From Cryptomeria japonica (taxonomy: Eukaryota; Streptophyta; Pinopsida; Cupressales; Cupressaceae), in the NCBI RefSeq assembly GCF_030272615.1, contig NC_081405.1:608828677-608892676 (forward strand): a stretch of 64,000 bases of DNA, read 5' to 3'. Positions 24,744-35,799 of the stretch are shown here, piece by piece. The notes below the pieces were generated by a model. It was not told the origin of the DNA. It made no database searches and worked only from the letters and a program-made list of their open reading frames with translations. Made by a program: the position numbers and the translations under genes. Numbering within the stretch: position 1 is the first letter of the stretch; every line of letters starts with the position of its first letter.

Positions 24744-24831
24744 GTTGTTGGTTGTGGTGGGGCTAGCTTGTTGGTTCTGCCCTAGGGCCCGGGGCTCTGG
24801 CTCTCTTTGTATTTCTTGTTCTTGAGTTTCA

Positions 24832-24837
24832 ATAAAG
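24832..24837 (+). terminator. LINE polyadenylation signal
   Basis: AATAAA, followed after about 17 bases by a short A run that ends exactly at the right copy of the target duplication. It marks the 3' end of the LINE transcript. Confidence 0.7.
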
Positions 24838-25394
24838 TTTTTACCCCTTTTATTCAAAAAAATAATTTGGTGTCACAAGAAATGGTAGAAAAGATGAAAT
24901 TGGATTAAAACAAGCATACGACTCCATATAAAGTTACCTAGTTTCAAAAGGGCATCAACTTATTGTACTTGAATAATGTTTCATAAATTTTCAAATTGAT
25001 AATAATAGAAATGATCTATTGTGTGATGCTTGATGCATATAGACGCTTTCTATATCCTATGGAGATGATCACGGTAATATGATTGAAAAGAAATGAAAGA
25101 GAATGGAAAAAAACTATTATCCTAATCAAGGATTAATAGCAAGTGTACTAGTAATTTAGTAAAGTACAATTAGGAGGGAGTTGGCAATAATACATAGGCA
25201 TGTATAGTCTCTAAAATATTATTTTTGAACAAATTAAAAATAAACATGTTATGCATTTATTTATTTACTAATAAAATTTAATTTTATAAAAGCACAATAC
25301 AAAATACATCATTTTTATAAATTGGTACAATTACAAAACCATGGTACTTTCTCATAGTCTTGCCTTAGGAAACTCAAACTATTTATTCATTTTT

Positions 25395-26500
25395 TTTTTA
25401 TGCTAGCATAATGCTTGTACTATGTTTGATTTCTACCTTCTCATGAACTTGTTCCTCTTGCCTAGTGTTGTGTCTTTGTTGAGGCCTAACATCCTTGCCG
25501 ATGAGGTTGGGGTTCTAGTACAAAGTGCTCCCCATATTAATGATGGTGTTTCTCTTAGGGCATATGTACATATCTCTTCCCCAACTCATGGTCTGTTTAG
25601 GGCTAGGGTTGTTTCTCATGGGTCTAAAGCTTCCTCTTCTAGTCACATTGTTTGTGATACGAGGACTACAATTATCCTTGTTCCCTTGAGCCCTTGTCAA
25701 TGGCCCTCATATGTAGATCTCTTGTGGAAAATACAACCTTCTCATTCTTAGGCTAAGGCCTATAACATATGTCACTGGCTATTCCTAGTCCCTTTACCTC
25801 TCTTGTGGTGGTTTTGGCTCAAGAGGTGATAAATATTAATTATTTTCTCTATCAAGGACTTAAGGTGTAGGTTTTTTTTTACCTATGGCCACAATTTCCA
25901 AATCCAAATCACTAGATATATTTACATCAGAATACTTTCATTGAAGGTAAGATAGATATATACCCTTATGATAAGGGATTATTTGTTGTTTCATTTGGTT
26001 CTCTTATTGATAAGGATTATATTTTAGAGGTTAGAGATTATATGTGGGATTTTTACCCTCTCCTAATTTATCTTTAGTCTCTCTCTTTTAACACTCTCTT
26101 AGAATCTATTGATGTGCCCCCTATTTAGATGACATTTCCTTATATATCCTTATAGTTATATTTTAAATTTTTGTATGAGTTGATTGGGAATGCCTTGCAC
26201 CATTTTTTGTGGGTTTATGGTGCTACTTATAGTTTCCTCCACACATCCCTTGCTCATATTTTGGTAAATATTGACTAGATAAAATCTCTTCAAAATCAAA
26301 TTATTTTATAGGTAAATGACTTTCCTCGGACTCAAATAGATGATTATGAGGGCATTCCTTTTCAGTGTAGATGTTAGAGTCTCTATCTATTCTCATGGTT
26401 CTCACAAGTCTACTTCCTCCTTTTCAACTAATTCTCTTCTTCAACTTCTTACCATATTCCTAGATGATTGGTGATTCAAATACTTTTGATCCATCATCAC
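25395..26500 (+). pseudogene. Second DUF4283 ORF1 relic (LINE-derived)
   Basis: A plus-strand frame near 25930-26060 reads IDIYPYDKGLFVVSFGSL then DKDYILEVRDYMWDFYP. Near 26180-26270 it reads ELIGNALHHFLWV and SFLHTSLAHILVNID, and at 26335-26370 IDDYEGIPFQCRC. This is the order of a DUF4283 domain leading into a zinc knuckle, as in ORF1 at 19.3-19.9 kb, but AT-rich and with many stops. The part from 25395 to about 25750 is open for 109 codons without a recognised domain. It is a separate, older LINE remnant, not part of the 6.2-kb element. No RT follows that I could read. Confidence 0.55.
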
Positions 26501-27400
26501 TTATTTGGATCTAACTTTTCTCCTTTTGATAAGGTATTTGATAATTTTGATTATATTTGTACTATTTTTCGTAGTTGGTGATTGTATAACAAGACTTTTA
26601 TATTGATAAAGTTGATGTTTCTCATGACATGTTATTTTTCCTCATATTTTTTCTACAATCAGACCTTCATTGATAAGGATTATGACATAATTTAGGGCTT
26701 CTAAAAGGTTTTATTCATCCCTTTACCTAGGTTTCAAGTTTTGAAGATAGATGTAGTTGGATAGTATCTCAAAGATTGAACAAATATGTGAAGATTGTTA
26801 AGATTATTTTAAATTACCTCAATCATAACTTTGGTTACTATAGTGTAGTAAATTGTGATCCCTTTACAATTTCACACTCCATGTTGGACCCTTGCTTTAG
26901 TGTTCATTCTCTTATGTCATTTCAAGCCTATTAGGGACCTATCACAACCTCCTATTAGTAAATATTCAAATGAGGACCTAATTTGGCATCACAAACCATA
27001 ACACTCTTTGTCACCTTTTAGGGGTCCAATTTTGATGGGTCTAAGGTGAGATCCATTACACCTTGTTAGGTCACCTATAACATCAATAGCGCCTAGCTCC
27101 ATTAATATTCCAAAAGTCCATTTATTTTTTTAATGTGGTAGTGTCGGGTTTCCCATTTACAAATCTGGTTTGGATTTTTGTATATGGCCATTGGAAGTCA
27201 ACATAAATAAATAAAAAACCTTAAGAACCCTATGTAAAGGAGCCATCCTATATTAATTTGATCATCATTCATAATCCACAAGTTGCAATTGAAGCATGCC
27301 TAATTCCTTCAAGATCATACTTGAGTACAAGGAGCATTAAGTTACAACAAGATCTCTTTAAGTATGCTTTCATGACAGTTTCTATTACAATTTATCATGT
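26501..27400. other. Degenerate retroelement-like DNA
   Basis: AT-rich sequence after the DUF4283 relic. No domain could be read, and I cannot tell whether it still belongs to that element. Confidence 0.3.
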
Positions 27401-27402
27401 TA

Positions 27403-27610
27403 TTGCATCAACACTATTAGGACTTATCGAAGGAGAATTACATCAGCAATACTATCAATCTTAAGGTAAAATATTATCAATATGATATTTTACTTCATAT
27501 TTTTTTTGCATCAACACTTTTAGGACTTATTGAAGGAGAATTACATCACCACTACTCTCAATCTTAAGGTAAAATATTGTCAATTTGGTATTTTACTTAA
27601 GATTTATCCT
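27403..27610. repeat. 103-bp tandem duplication
   Basis: TTGCATCAACACT at 27403 and again at 27506, each followed by AGGAGAATTACATCA, CAATCTTAAGGTAAAATATT and a TATTTTACTT end. The copies differ at several positions. Confidence 0.75.
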
Positions 27611-28330
27611 TTTCCCTACCAAGAATAAGTTGTCTCTACTAATTAATCATAGTTATAATGGCTATTAATTAATACCCAAGGTTTGACTTATGAAAACTTC
27701 TTTACATCAAAATATTTTTTCTCTTTTTTGTTTGTAGATTGTAGACCTGATAGATTAAAGTTGCAAATTAAAAGAGTACAAAATGAGATATATAGCTCCA
27801 AATTTTGAACAGGTGAAAACTAATGACTAAGGAGCATAGCTCCATAGTTTAACAATTTTCTGCTAAAATTTTGGGAGATAAATCTATAGAACATCCTTAT
27901 CCAAAATTTAAATATTAAAGTTGATGAATACACTTCTAGGACTACAATGCCCAGCTCTCTTGATTGATACTTTAGGATCATATTTAGGTGATAGGTTCCT
28001 TTCTTCATCTTATTTCATAATTTGAGCTTACATTCTAATTTACAATTCTGTATACTTTTGTTAATGCTAAATATTTTCAAATTTGAATCACTTTACCTAG
28101 TACTTATGTTTTCAATTCATAATATCTAATGATATCAAATCATCATTGAAAAGGGAACATATATTCATAGTGTGAAGCTATCCTATAGGATTGAAGTTGA
28201 GCCTATTTGGTTGTTCCTACATGAAATATTTTTGAGATAGTTCTTAGTTTTCATTTTTAGGCTAGATTTTATTTTTATATACTCATTTGAGTGAATGTGA
28301 CATATGTTACACTTGTATATTTTCTAATTA
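27611..28330. other. Intergenic DNA
   Basis: AT-rich, no supported feature. Confidence 0.4.
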
Positions 28331-29930
28331 TTAGTTCTAACTAGATAAAACTAGGAGAGGCCTAAACCATTACATAACTGCCACACAAGAACACACAAGG
28401 GAGGAACTCACAAGTAGTGAGAATACCAAGACTACAAATAAAAAAGCACAAACTCTTTTTTGAAAAGAGACTTTTGATCTAAGAAACAAATCAGTAGAAA
28501 CATGGATCCAGAAATGGGAAAAATCACCTAATTAGAGAAAAGGAGTTTAGGAAGGAACCCCAAACCATCTTACTAAATAACCCCTTGCATTGGAGGCAAA
28601 TCAACCAAGGGAGGAAAAAATAAACAATAGATTTTGAAAGGCTTCCCACAACCCTTTTCATGAAGGACCACATTGAAGGATTTTCTCCAAAAATGACTAG
28701 AAAGATTTGGAGGCACCTAGAAACCTTATGATATTAGAATCATCTAAAGGACCATCTCTATCCAAGACTTTCTAAAACAAAGAAAGAAACCTCAAGAAGT
28801 TGGAAGGATGCATAATTTTTTTGAAAGAAGAGACACTTAACCATCCCTCAAAGGGATACACATGAGGACAAGGGATAGAGGGAGAAAAATCATAGGCCCA
28901 ATAAGAAATTATCATCCACTAGAAGAAGTCATAAAGTACCATAGGAGAAATAAATAAGAAAGTGGAGACCTATCTAGTTAATATTGGTCAGGGTAACTAG
29001 CCCCCAATAAACAATCACATTCTGCCCATAACTGATAGTGAATAACCAACTCCAATTGGAAATTTGTCTTCCACCAATAAATTCTCACTCCCCAAAACCC
29101 CAAAGACCTCAACCAACCACAAAAAGAGTAACCTCCGCTACAAAAGGAGCCTTCAAAGGGAGGGCTAGTGAAAAAACATAGAACTCCACCAAAAGTGAAG
29201 AGGGTAGCGCAAACCCAAACACCAAACCATATTTCTTAAACTAAGGAGAGGGATAATCACCTTAGTAGTCCCCGTAGGATGGGGAGCCCAGGTATTGGGA
29301 TTCATCATCTAAATACTAGCATCACAAAATCCATATAGGAAAGCAGTGAAACTACACTATTGATTCTACCACTGACTAGCAGTAGGGGTGTGAAATACAT
29401 TCTCAATAGAAACTATTGTAGAGCCAAATCCCATAGCCCACATCAGTCTTAACCTTATCCGAATCTATTTATAGACAACATAAGAAAAGTATCTTAGATT
29501 AAAAAATTTAGCGCTTAAAAACAAGGCCCAAGAACCATACATAGCCGGCAAACACCAAGATAAAGGGAACACGGTAGTGGATAATGGCCCAAAAAGGGAA
29601 TCCATACCAACTAATAATAGAAAAAGATGAGCCAAAGACCTTAAATCCACAAGAAAGAAGAATGTGAAGAAAGAAACAAAAGTAGCACCTTATTTCTTAT
29701 TCATAATAACTCTGACTTGGAATAGGGAAACAACCCCTCTAATGGTTGAACATATAGCATTAAGAAGAGCTCTAATTGCCAAAACCCCAAAAATAAACAA
29801 GGTTGAAATTAATAATCCAGGGGAAATACCATCTACATCTCCATCACCATCTCCCTCATCAACCTCCTTTGCATCTTTCCCTCCTCCCAAAACCCTAGTA
29901 GCACTCTTCCCTCTCCCACTCATCGTTGGC
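28330..29930 (-). mobile_element. LINE-like relic beginning with an ORF1-type start
   Basis: On the minus strand an ATG at 29923 opens a 77-codon frame, MSGRGKSATRVLGGG followed by an acidic stretch. It parallels the frame starting at 40439 (MSDNSTGGGRVLGGG, then acidic). The minus strand then runs through about 1.4 kb of decayed sequence with no readable RT to a region near 28340-28400. There, GCCTCTCCTAGTTTTATCTA resembles the sequence seen near 5540-5600. I infer a decayed member of a short, ORF1-bearing non-LTR family. The shared RVLGGG start is seen directly; the rest is inference. Confidence 0.4.
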
Positions 29931-30179
29931 TATATTTTCTAACTTTTAGTTTTAGACCTTATTTTTACATGAAATTTTCATATCTAGATGCATTAAATTC
30001 TAAAAGCTATTTTTTATGTTCTTGCATTATCAAATGGTCATAAAACTTTCACATCATTATGGTATATATCATGTTTATATCAATTGAAAATGATAATTTT
30101 TTCTTTCTATGTTCAATTACTTAGTTCATGATGCATCTATTTCATTGTTCTAATAGTGGTCTAGCCTCCCTTATATCAC

Positions 30180-31950
30180 TCTACCCTCTCCTAAATTTCC
30201 TTCTATTCCTAAGAAATTTTTGAGGAAATATGATGATGACGCAAGCATGTTTCTTAATGATCTACATTCTAAGGATGAAGCATTGATGAATCATGTTCAT
30301 CCCTCTCTCAAAATTAGTCCCAACCATCAAGACATTATAATGCAAGAAGAGTTTATTAATAATTCTTTAAAAAAATATTTATCCTAGGGGTGAAGCTTTG
30401 AGGAAAGATGTTAATGCTTCTCCTAAAATGTTACCCCCCTATGATGATAATTTGGTTCAAGAGGATGATATCATTGTTATTTTTCATAGTGATACCTTAC
30501 CTTCTATTCACTTGACTAACCTCCCTTCTATAGATGAAGCATTGATGGGTTATACTTGTCCCTCTTCCAAAAGTTGCCTTACTCATGAGGATACTTTGGT
30601 AGAAGAGGATTATAGCACTAGGACTGTTTCCAGTAGTCTCTCCTAAAGATGAAAATTTATTAAGTATAAAGAGGTCAATCACATCAATTTCGTTCATGCT
30701 TTCAGCCATGTGAAACCTCAAATTGTTGTCCATATTCATCAAGATACCCCACAACTTGAAAACAAACATGTGCTTGTTACAAAAGCTGTTAAAAATCCAA
30801 CTATTTGTCGTAACTAAATCTCAAACTATGCAAAAAATTTCACTAAAACAAATATCATGTCACAAAAATATGATTATCATGCAGTATCTCACACATATAA
30901 CACTCATAATAGTAAGCAAGATGTAATTTTTTTCTCACTTTTCAATGTTTTATGCCTTCATATCCACATCTTTCACAACATGTTCATTAGGAGTATGTAC
31001 TGTTATGTAGCTCAGTGCTACTCTAATTAAGATATCCCTTTCAGATTTTATTCAAACTTCACCTACATACCATGGGATGCTCTAGGAATCCTTAAAGAAG
31101 GTATTTGTCTCACTTTCTACAAGACCAAATGATATAGAAAAATATTTTGATCATATTCATGAATCAAAGATAGATATTATGTTCAAATAACGTGAGTTAC
31201 CTCCTCTGGAAGTTCAAAATCAATATGATCTCATTATCATTGTTGTGTTCATCAATGGTAATTCAATAAGATATACCATTTTTTATAATGTCATAGGTCT
31301 TAATTTTGGCATCTTAGACTTATTATATAAAAATCAAATTTGATACCTTTGTCATTCTTGACCAAAATATTTGTGCATTGATGATTTAGATAATGTTTGT
31401 AGATAGTCGTTAGGTGCAATTATATTGTTTATTAAAGTAGGTCTCATGATCTTACCCATGCCTACCCACATGTCATGCTTGATACTCTCAAATACAACCT
31501 CTTTCTACATAGACTATGACTCCATGCCATTGAAACAAACTCTTCTACTCTTCACTACAATTTTAAACTCATTTATAACAACAATATGCACACCCTACCA
31601 ATTGATACGCATTTTCATATTTATGTTGAAGAAGTAGGATGCATACTATGTTTCTTTCTACAAATTAGTATCCATCGACGATGATTTATAAGAGAAACAT
31701 TGGACTCCTTTATACTTTACACCTTCCTTTCATTGAAATAAACCTCATTGAGGGACTATTTAGGGTTCTTTAAGTGGTATAGCAATGATTGGAAACTATT
31801 TGAAACATTTCCCATTCATCTCTACTATCATTGGTGTTGTGTTGAAACCTATTATAGTATTTCCATCAATTGGGAGTGATCTCATTTGTGGGCTAATTTT
31901 AGGAAAGATCGAGTGTCTAGAAACCTCTTGATTTTGTGATCATTTTTATG
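30180..31950 (+). mobile_element. Ty3/gypsy gag-protease relic (second type)
   Basis: Near 31440-31640 the plus strand reads PHVMLDTLKYNLFL, then LHAIETNSSTLHYNFKLIYN, then NNMHTLPIDTHFHIYVEEVG. This is the distal half of a plant Ty3 protease, where the family carries a YNLLLGRPW-type flap-to-helix segment. The RPW part is lost to a stop. Upstream, 30200-30650 holds an acidic repeating reading (DEALMNH, DEALMGY) of spacer type. Frames are broken throughout. It is a different lineage from the fragment at 15.7 kb. No LTRs were found. Confidence 0.55.
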
Positions 31951-34920
31951 TTGAAGTCCATTTTTTATTTCCTCATCTCTTTGTAGTTTCTTAGTGTTTT
32001 GCATAATTTGAGGACCCAAATTATGTTTGGATTTTCTTTTTGGCTAGGATTGAATTGTTAGAACAAGACTAAAATGCCTAGGATGTACTACAACAACCAT
32101 CTAAGTAAGAAATAATAGACTAGGAAACTTGAACATTGAAACTAGTGTCCTCTATGGACACTAGAATTATCTTTGGGTGCTAGTGTCCTCTCTAGATCTA
32201 ATGGTTCCCTAACTATTTAATTTTTTGCCTATTTGGTCTTTCAACCATTTCTCAAGGAAAATTTATAACTAATTTTTTTCCTCTTCACCTTGACCATCTT
32301 ACCAGGTCTTCATTCAATTGATATAATAGCTTAAATTTTATGGCATGTCTTTATTTTGAGAAGCATGTCATTTATTGGATGTGACATGACATTGTTCCAA
32401 TTAGAGAGTCAGTGCCTCTTAGTAAGGAATCCTCTTTTGAATTTTTTTTGCCTAGTGTTGGTATTGTTTTGATTGGATAATAGATGAGTGTGTCCTCTTC
32501 CTACTCTTCATTCTTAGAAACTAATGGTTGCATCATCTAGTGGTGATGTGTTAGCTCCTAGTTTCTCCAACATTTGTGTGGATTTTTGTAGGCATTTTAA
32601 GAGATCCTAATTATTTCTTAGTGTGTTTTTAATATTGATGATTCCATCAATTTACCCTTTTTTAGTGTTGCAAAAGAATACAATTGTGGTTTACCACTTG
32701 ATAACCATTTTCTTGTCCTCGGGTTGGTAAGTGTTCCACCTTTCTCGTAGAAATGGTAAGGTCATCTTTTAGTTGTTATCCTTGTGTTATTATGTTACAC
32801 ATGTCACTTGTGTGCATTCTCTTGTGCAAGTGTGACAAGTTATTTCATCTTTGTCATCATTATTGTTTTAAAAATATTATTATAATATTTTTTTTAAGGT
32901 GTTTTGACATGGGGAATTACAAAGAGAGTCTTTAAGATATCTAATCTTATGAAAAACTGGTTAATCCTACATGAGGAGGGAAGATAAGTTGATTTTGGTA
33001 ATATAAAAACCCATAAAATGGAGTCATTATCAATAATCTAAATATTAATCAACTATAAAATAATCAAAAACATATTAGTCAATGCTATATGTAAATATAA
33101 AAACAAAATATAGAACCACCAAAACTACAATGTAATTACTAAACTATAACCTACGCAATAAAAATACTAAAAAGTGCACAAATTTGATTAGAAAAAAGAA
33201 ACATGGTTCTCACCAAGTATGCTAAATATTTGTTAAAAAAAATGTAAGAAAAATATTCAATCTAACTAAATAAATCCGTATACTCATAATTAGATGTAAC
33301 ACATAGATTAACAAAAGGATTAACAAATGTAAATAAAACAATATTAATTCTCACCAAACCTACTCTTGTTTCACATGGAATATCGGTTACACTCAATGAT
33401 TATGGATGTGATTGCTCTTTCCATTAGCTTAAGTTTGTATAAGAGGTGAGAGATGTTAAATGGTTAGGGTTGGTTTCTAATTTATAGATTTTTAGAGAAA
33501 CCAATGAATGTCTAGTATTAAAAGATGAGATCACTTGCTTATAATGGTTGAGAGTCATCATTAAGAGATCAGATTGCTTGCTTATAATTGTTGAGAGCCA
33601 TGGGAAGATGGGAGGAAGAAAAGTGCACTAATTCAATTTGAGGAGATATGGGGAGGGGGAAAGAGGAGATTTTTTTTTTTGGAGATCCTCCTTGGAAATA
33701 TTTGGTGGACAAGATGGAAGGAGTACATTGGAGTACCCTTGATGAATAGAAATATCCTTTGACCCATGTTACATGGTATAAAGGCCATTTCAAAAGTACA
33801 AAGCCCATGAATTGTGTACAAAGGACCGCAAATTTGTACACCTTGGAGGAATGTGCTTGAGTTGAGGGGAGTTTCAAAGCATTAGATTATCCAAGTGGGC
33901 AATTAAGTTGGTTTTTTTAAGTCCATGTAATGGAAAGTGTAGAAAATGGGCAATTAGATAAATAATATATTTATTTAATATTTAAGATAACTTGGACATT
34001 CACTTAGGTAAAGAATAATAAAAATTTTATACCTAAGGTTGAGTATGGGAGAGGAATGTATAAATAGTTTAGACTAGAAACCTATGTAGGTGAATAGTGA
34101 TTTCATTAATCATACAATATAAAATTATTTAATTAATAAGTGGATAAGAATTGGATAACTAATTAAAAAAATAGGATTGTTTTCAATCCATTATATTATT
34201 TAAGAAATAGTTTGTTGCTGATGATGATGAATTTTACGTGGCTACAACACATTTCAATTAATGCAATAAAAAGAATCTTGTTCTACACAAACATTTAAGG
34301 ATCATTTGGGTGACTAAAGAATATTGTTCTCAATCATTGTTCAATTTATGGAGCTTGACTCAGGAGAATTTGACCCCTTATGATTAATTGATAGCCCTTA
34401 AACAACTTCTAAAAAACACCAAATCCACAAACACTTTGGAAACACATAAAAGGACAAAAAAGAACAAAAATGGTGCGGTGAAACATAGGACAAATTTAAA
34501 TAAAATGATGAATTTATTGTTAATATCAATATAAAATTATTAGATTCATCCCTACATAAAGAAAACAAAATTATTATGGCTAAATGATTTCTAATCTATC
34601 ATCCATTATTCTTGATCTTAAAACTTATCAATATATTATTTTTATCAATATTTATAAATTTTTGAATGACTGAGCTAAATACATTTACTTTTTTTATTTA
34701 TGCCCACACATTTTAATTTTTTAACTCAATATCAAAATATTTCCTTTAAACTTTTATCCCCACTATACCCTATGAAGAATTCTTCTATAATTGTATGATT
34801 CGGTATGTTTAAGTGTCACATTGACTAAGCACACTTAAGTAACAAGAAAAATCTTATTCATCTCCCCATTTACTAAAAAATAATATTATCAAAGAAACTC
34901 CACTAATCGTTATTTATTAG
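31951..34920. other. AT-rich intergenic DNA
   Basis: No supported gene. A perfect 9-bp inverted repeat with a 5-base loop lies at 32142-32164 (CTAGTGTCC, then GGACACTAG). The minus-strand frames at 33569-33877 have no recognisable domain. Confidence 0.4.
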
Positions 34921-35279
34921 GAAAAAAAAGGTGCGGCTGTCAATCGGTCAAAATTTGCGTAGAGGCTAAGTTTTCAGGAAAGATCTGGTCAAAGAAAGTG
35001 AAATTTAAGTATAACATATTAAATGATGTTCAGGAGTGCGGTGGCAATGTCTATCTGCTAAGTGGAATGCATTTATTAATTAATTAGAATTCAAAATCCT
35101 TTAATTTCGCCGAGAGGCGATCTACAATGGGATTGAAGTTGTCCGTAAACATAAAATGTCTTTAAAAAAAATTTGACGCCTGTTTGGATGAGCTGAGTTG
35201 GCAGGTAGTGAAGAAAAGTCATTGTCCCCATGAACTTAAAAACAATAAAAAATTCGTCGTCAGTCTCCCAGAATAGAAA

Positions 35280-35640
35280 ATGCAACGATGCATGGCTGGA
35301 ATCTGTCAGAGTGGTCTTTGCAGTAACAGAAGGAGATTGAGGGCCATAAATACACCACTTCGGGTTTTTTTTAAATGTATTGAAGAGAAGGTTGTTGTTG
35401 GGCGATTCAGATTTGCAGCAGATATCAGTTTTATCGTGAGAAGTTGAGGGTTTGTAAGGACATATGAGAGTCTGGACCAGGCTTGAGTGCTGGGTGAGAG
35501 TTGCAGAGATGAATGTTAATCTCTTTATTTTCTATATCGTTTTTGCAATAATAATTTTTTTTTATCTTTTGGTAAATGTATTTCTTTGCAGGTGAAATTT
35601 AAAAAGAGGTTGTCAAGGAAAGGAGCTAAATCCTTTCCAT
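35280..35640 (+). other. Candidate low-copy transcribed segment
   Basis: This stretch is richer in GC and less repetitive than its surroundings. CATAAATACACC at about 35344 resembles a TATA box. A leader-like stretch follows, then a possible donor (GGTTT then GTAAGG) near 35455 and a strong acceptor-like TTTCTTTGCAG ending near 35591. No protein of useful length can be read across it. It might be the 5' end of a lost gene or a non-coding transcript; this is speculative. Confidence 0.2.
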
Positions 35641-35799
35641 GCTCAGCACATGGATGAATCAGTGAACTTAGGTACTCATAATACATTATTTTCTCTCGAC
35701 TGTGTAGCCATGCCAGGATACGTATTTCACAAAGATTAAGTAGACAACTTGTGATTTCCATATTATTCTTATTAATTTAGTCTTCCTGTATGATGCCTC

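Larger units (their letters stand above)
18644..24883 (+). mobile_element. Full-length plant L1-clade LINE with target-site duplication
   Basis: The element (18667-24860, about 6.2 kb) lies between a 23-bp direct repeat at 18644-18666 and 24861-24883 with one mismatch; it starts AATAATTTGGTGTCACA in both. It has a G-rich 5' leader, ORF1 (DUF4283 plus zinc knuckle), ORF2 (endonuclease, RT, zinc motif, RNase H), an AATAAA at 24832-24837 and a short A-tail ending at 24860. Its GC content is far above that of the flanks. Parts, order and length are those of complete plant L1-type elements with an RNase H domain. Both ORFs are broken, so it cannot move now. The 5' end looks complete, since the leader precedes ORF1 by about 430 bp. 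Confidence 0.93.
17431..25384 (+). repeat. Tandem copy 2 of the gag-protease relic, split by a LINE
   Basis: Copy 2 occupies 17431-18666 and 24861-25384, about 1.74 kb once the LINE is removed, the same length as copy 1. It matches copy 1 closely from ATTGGGGCATATTG to AACTCAAACTATTTATT. The two copies abut directly, so they are a tandem duplication and not a pair of LTRs round an interior. The duplication came before the LINE insertion, because copy 1 retains the undisturbed target sequence at 16906-16928. Confidence 0.85.

Noticed and set aside
33569-33877. 102-codon minus-strand frame
   Set aside because: No domain, no homologous copy in the window and an A/G-rich run inside; probably chance.
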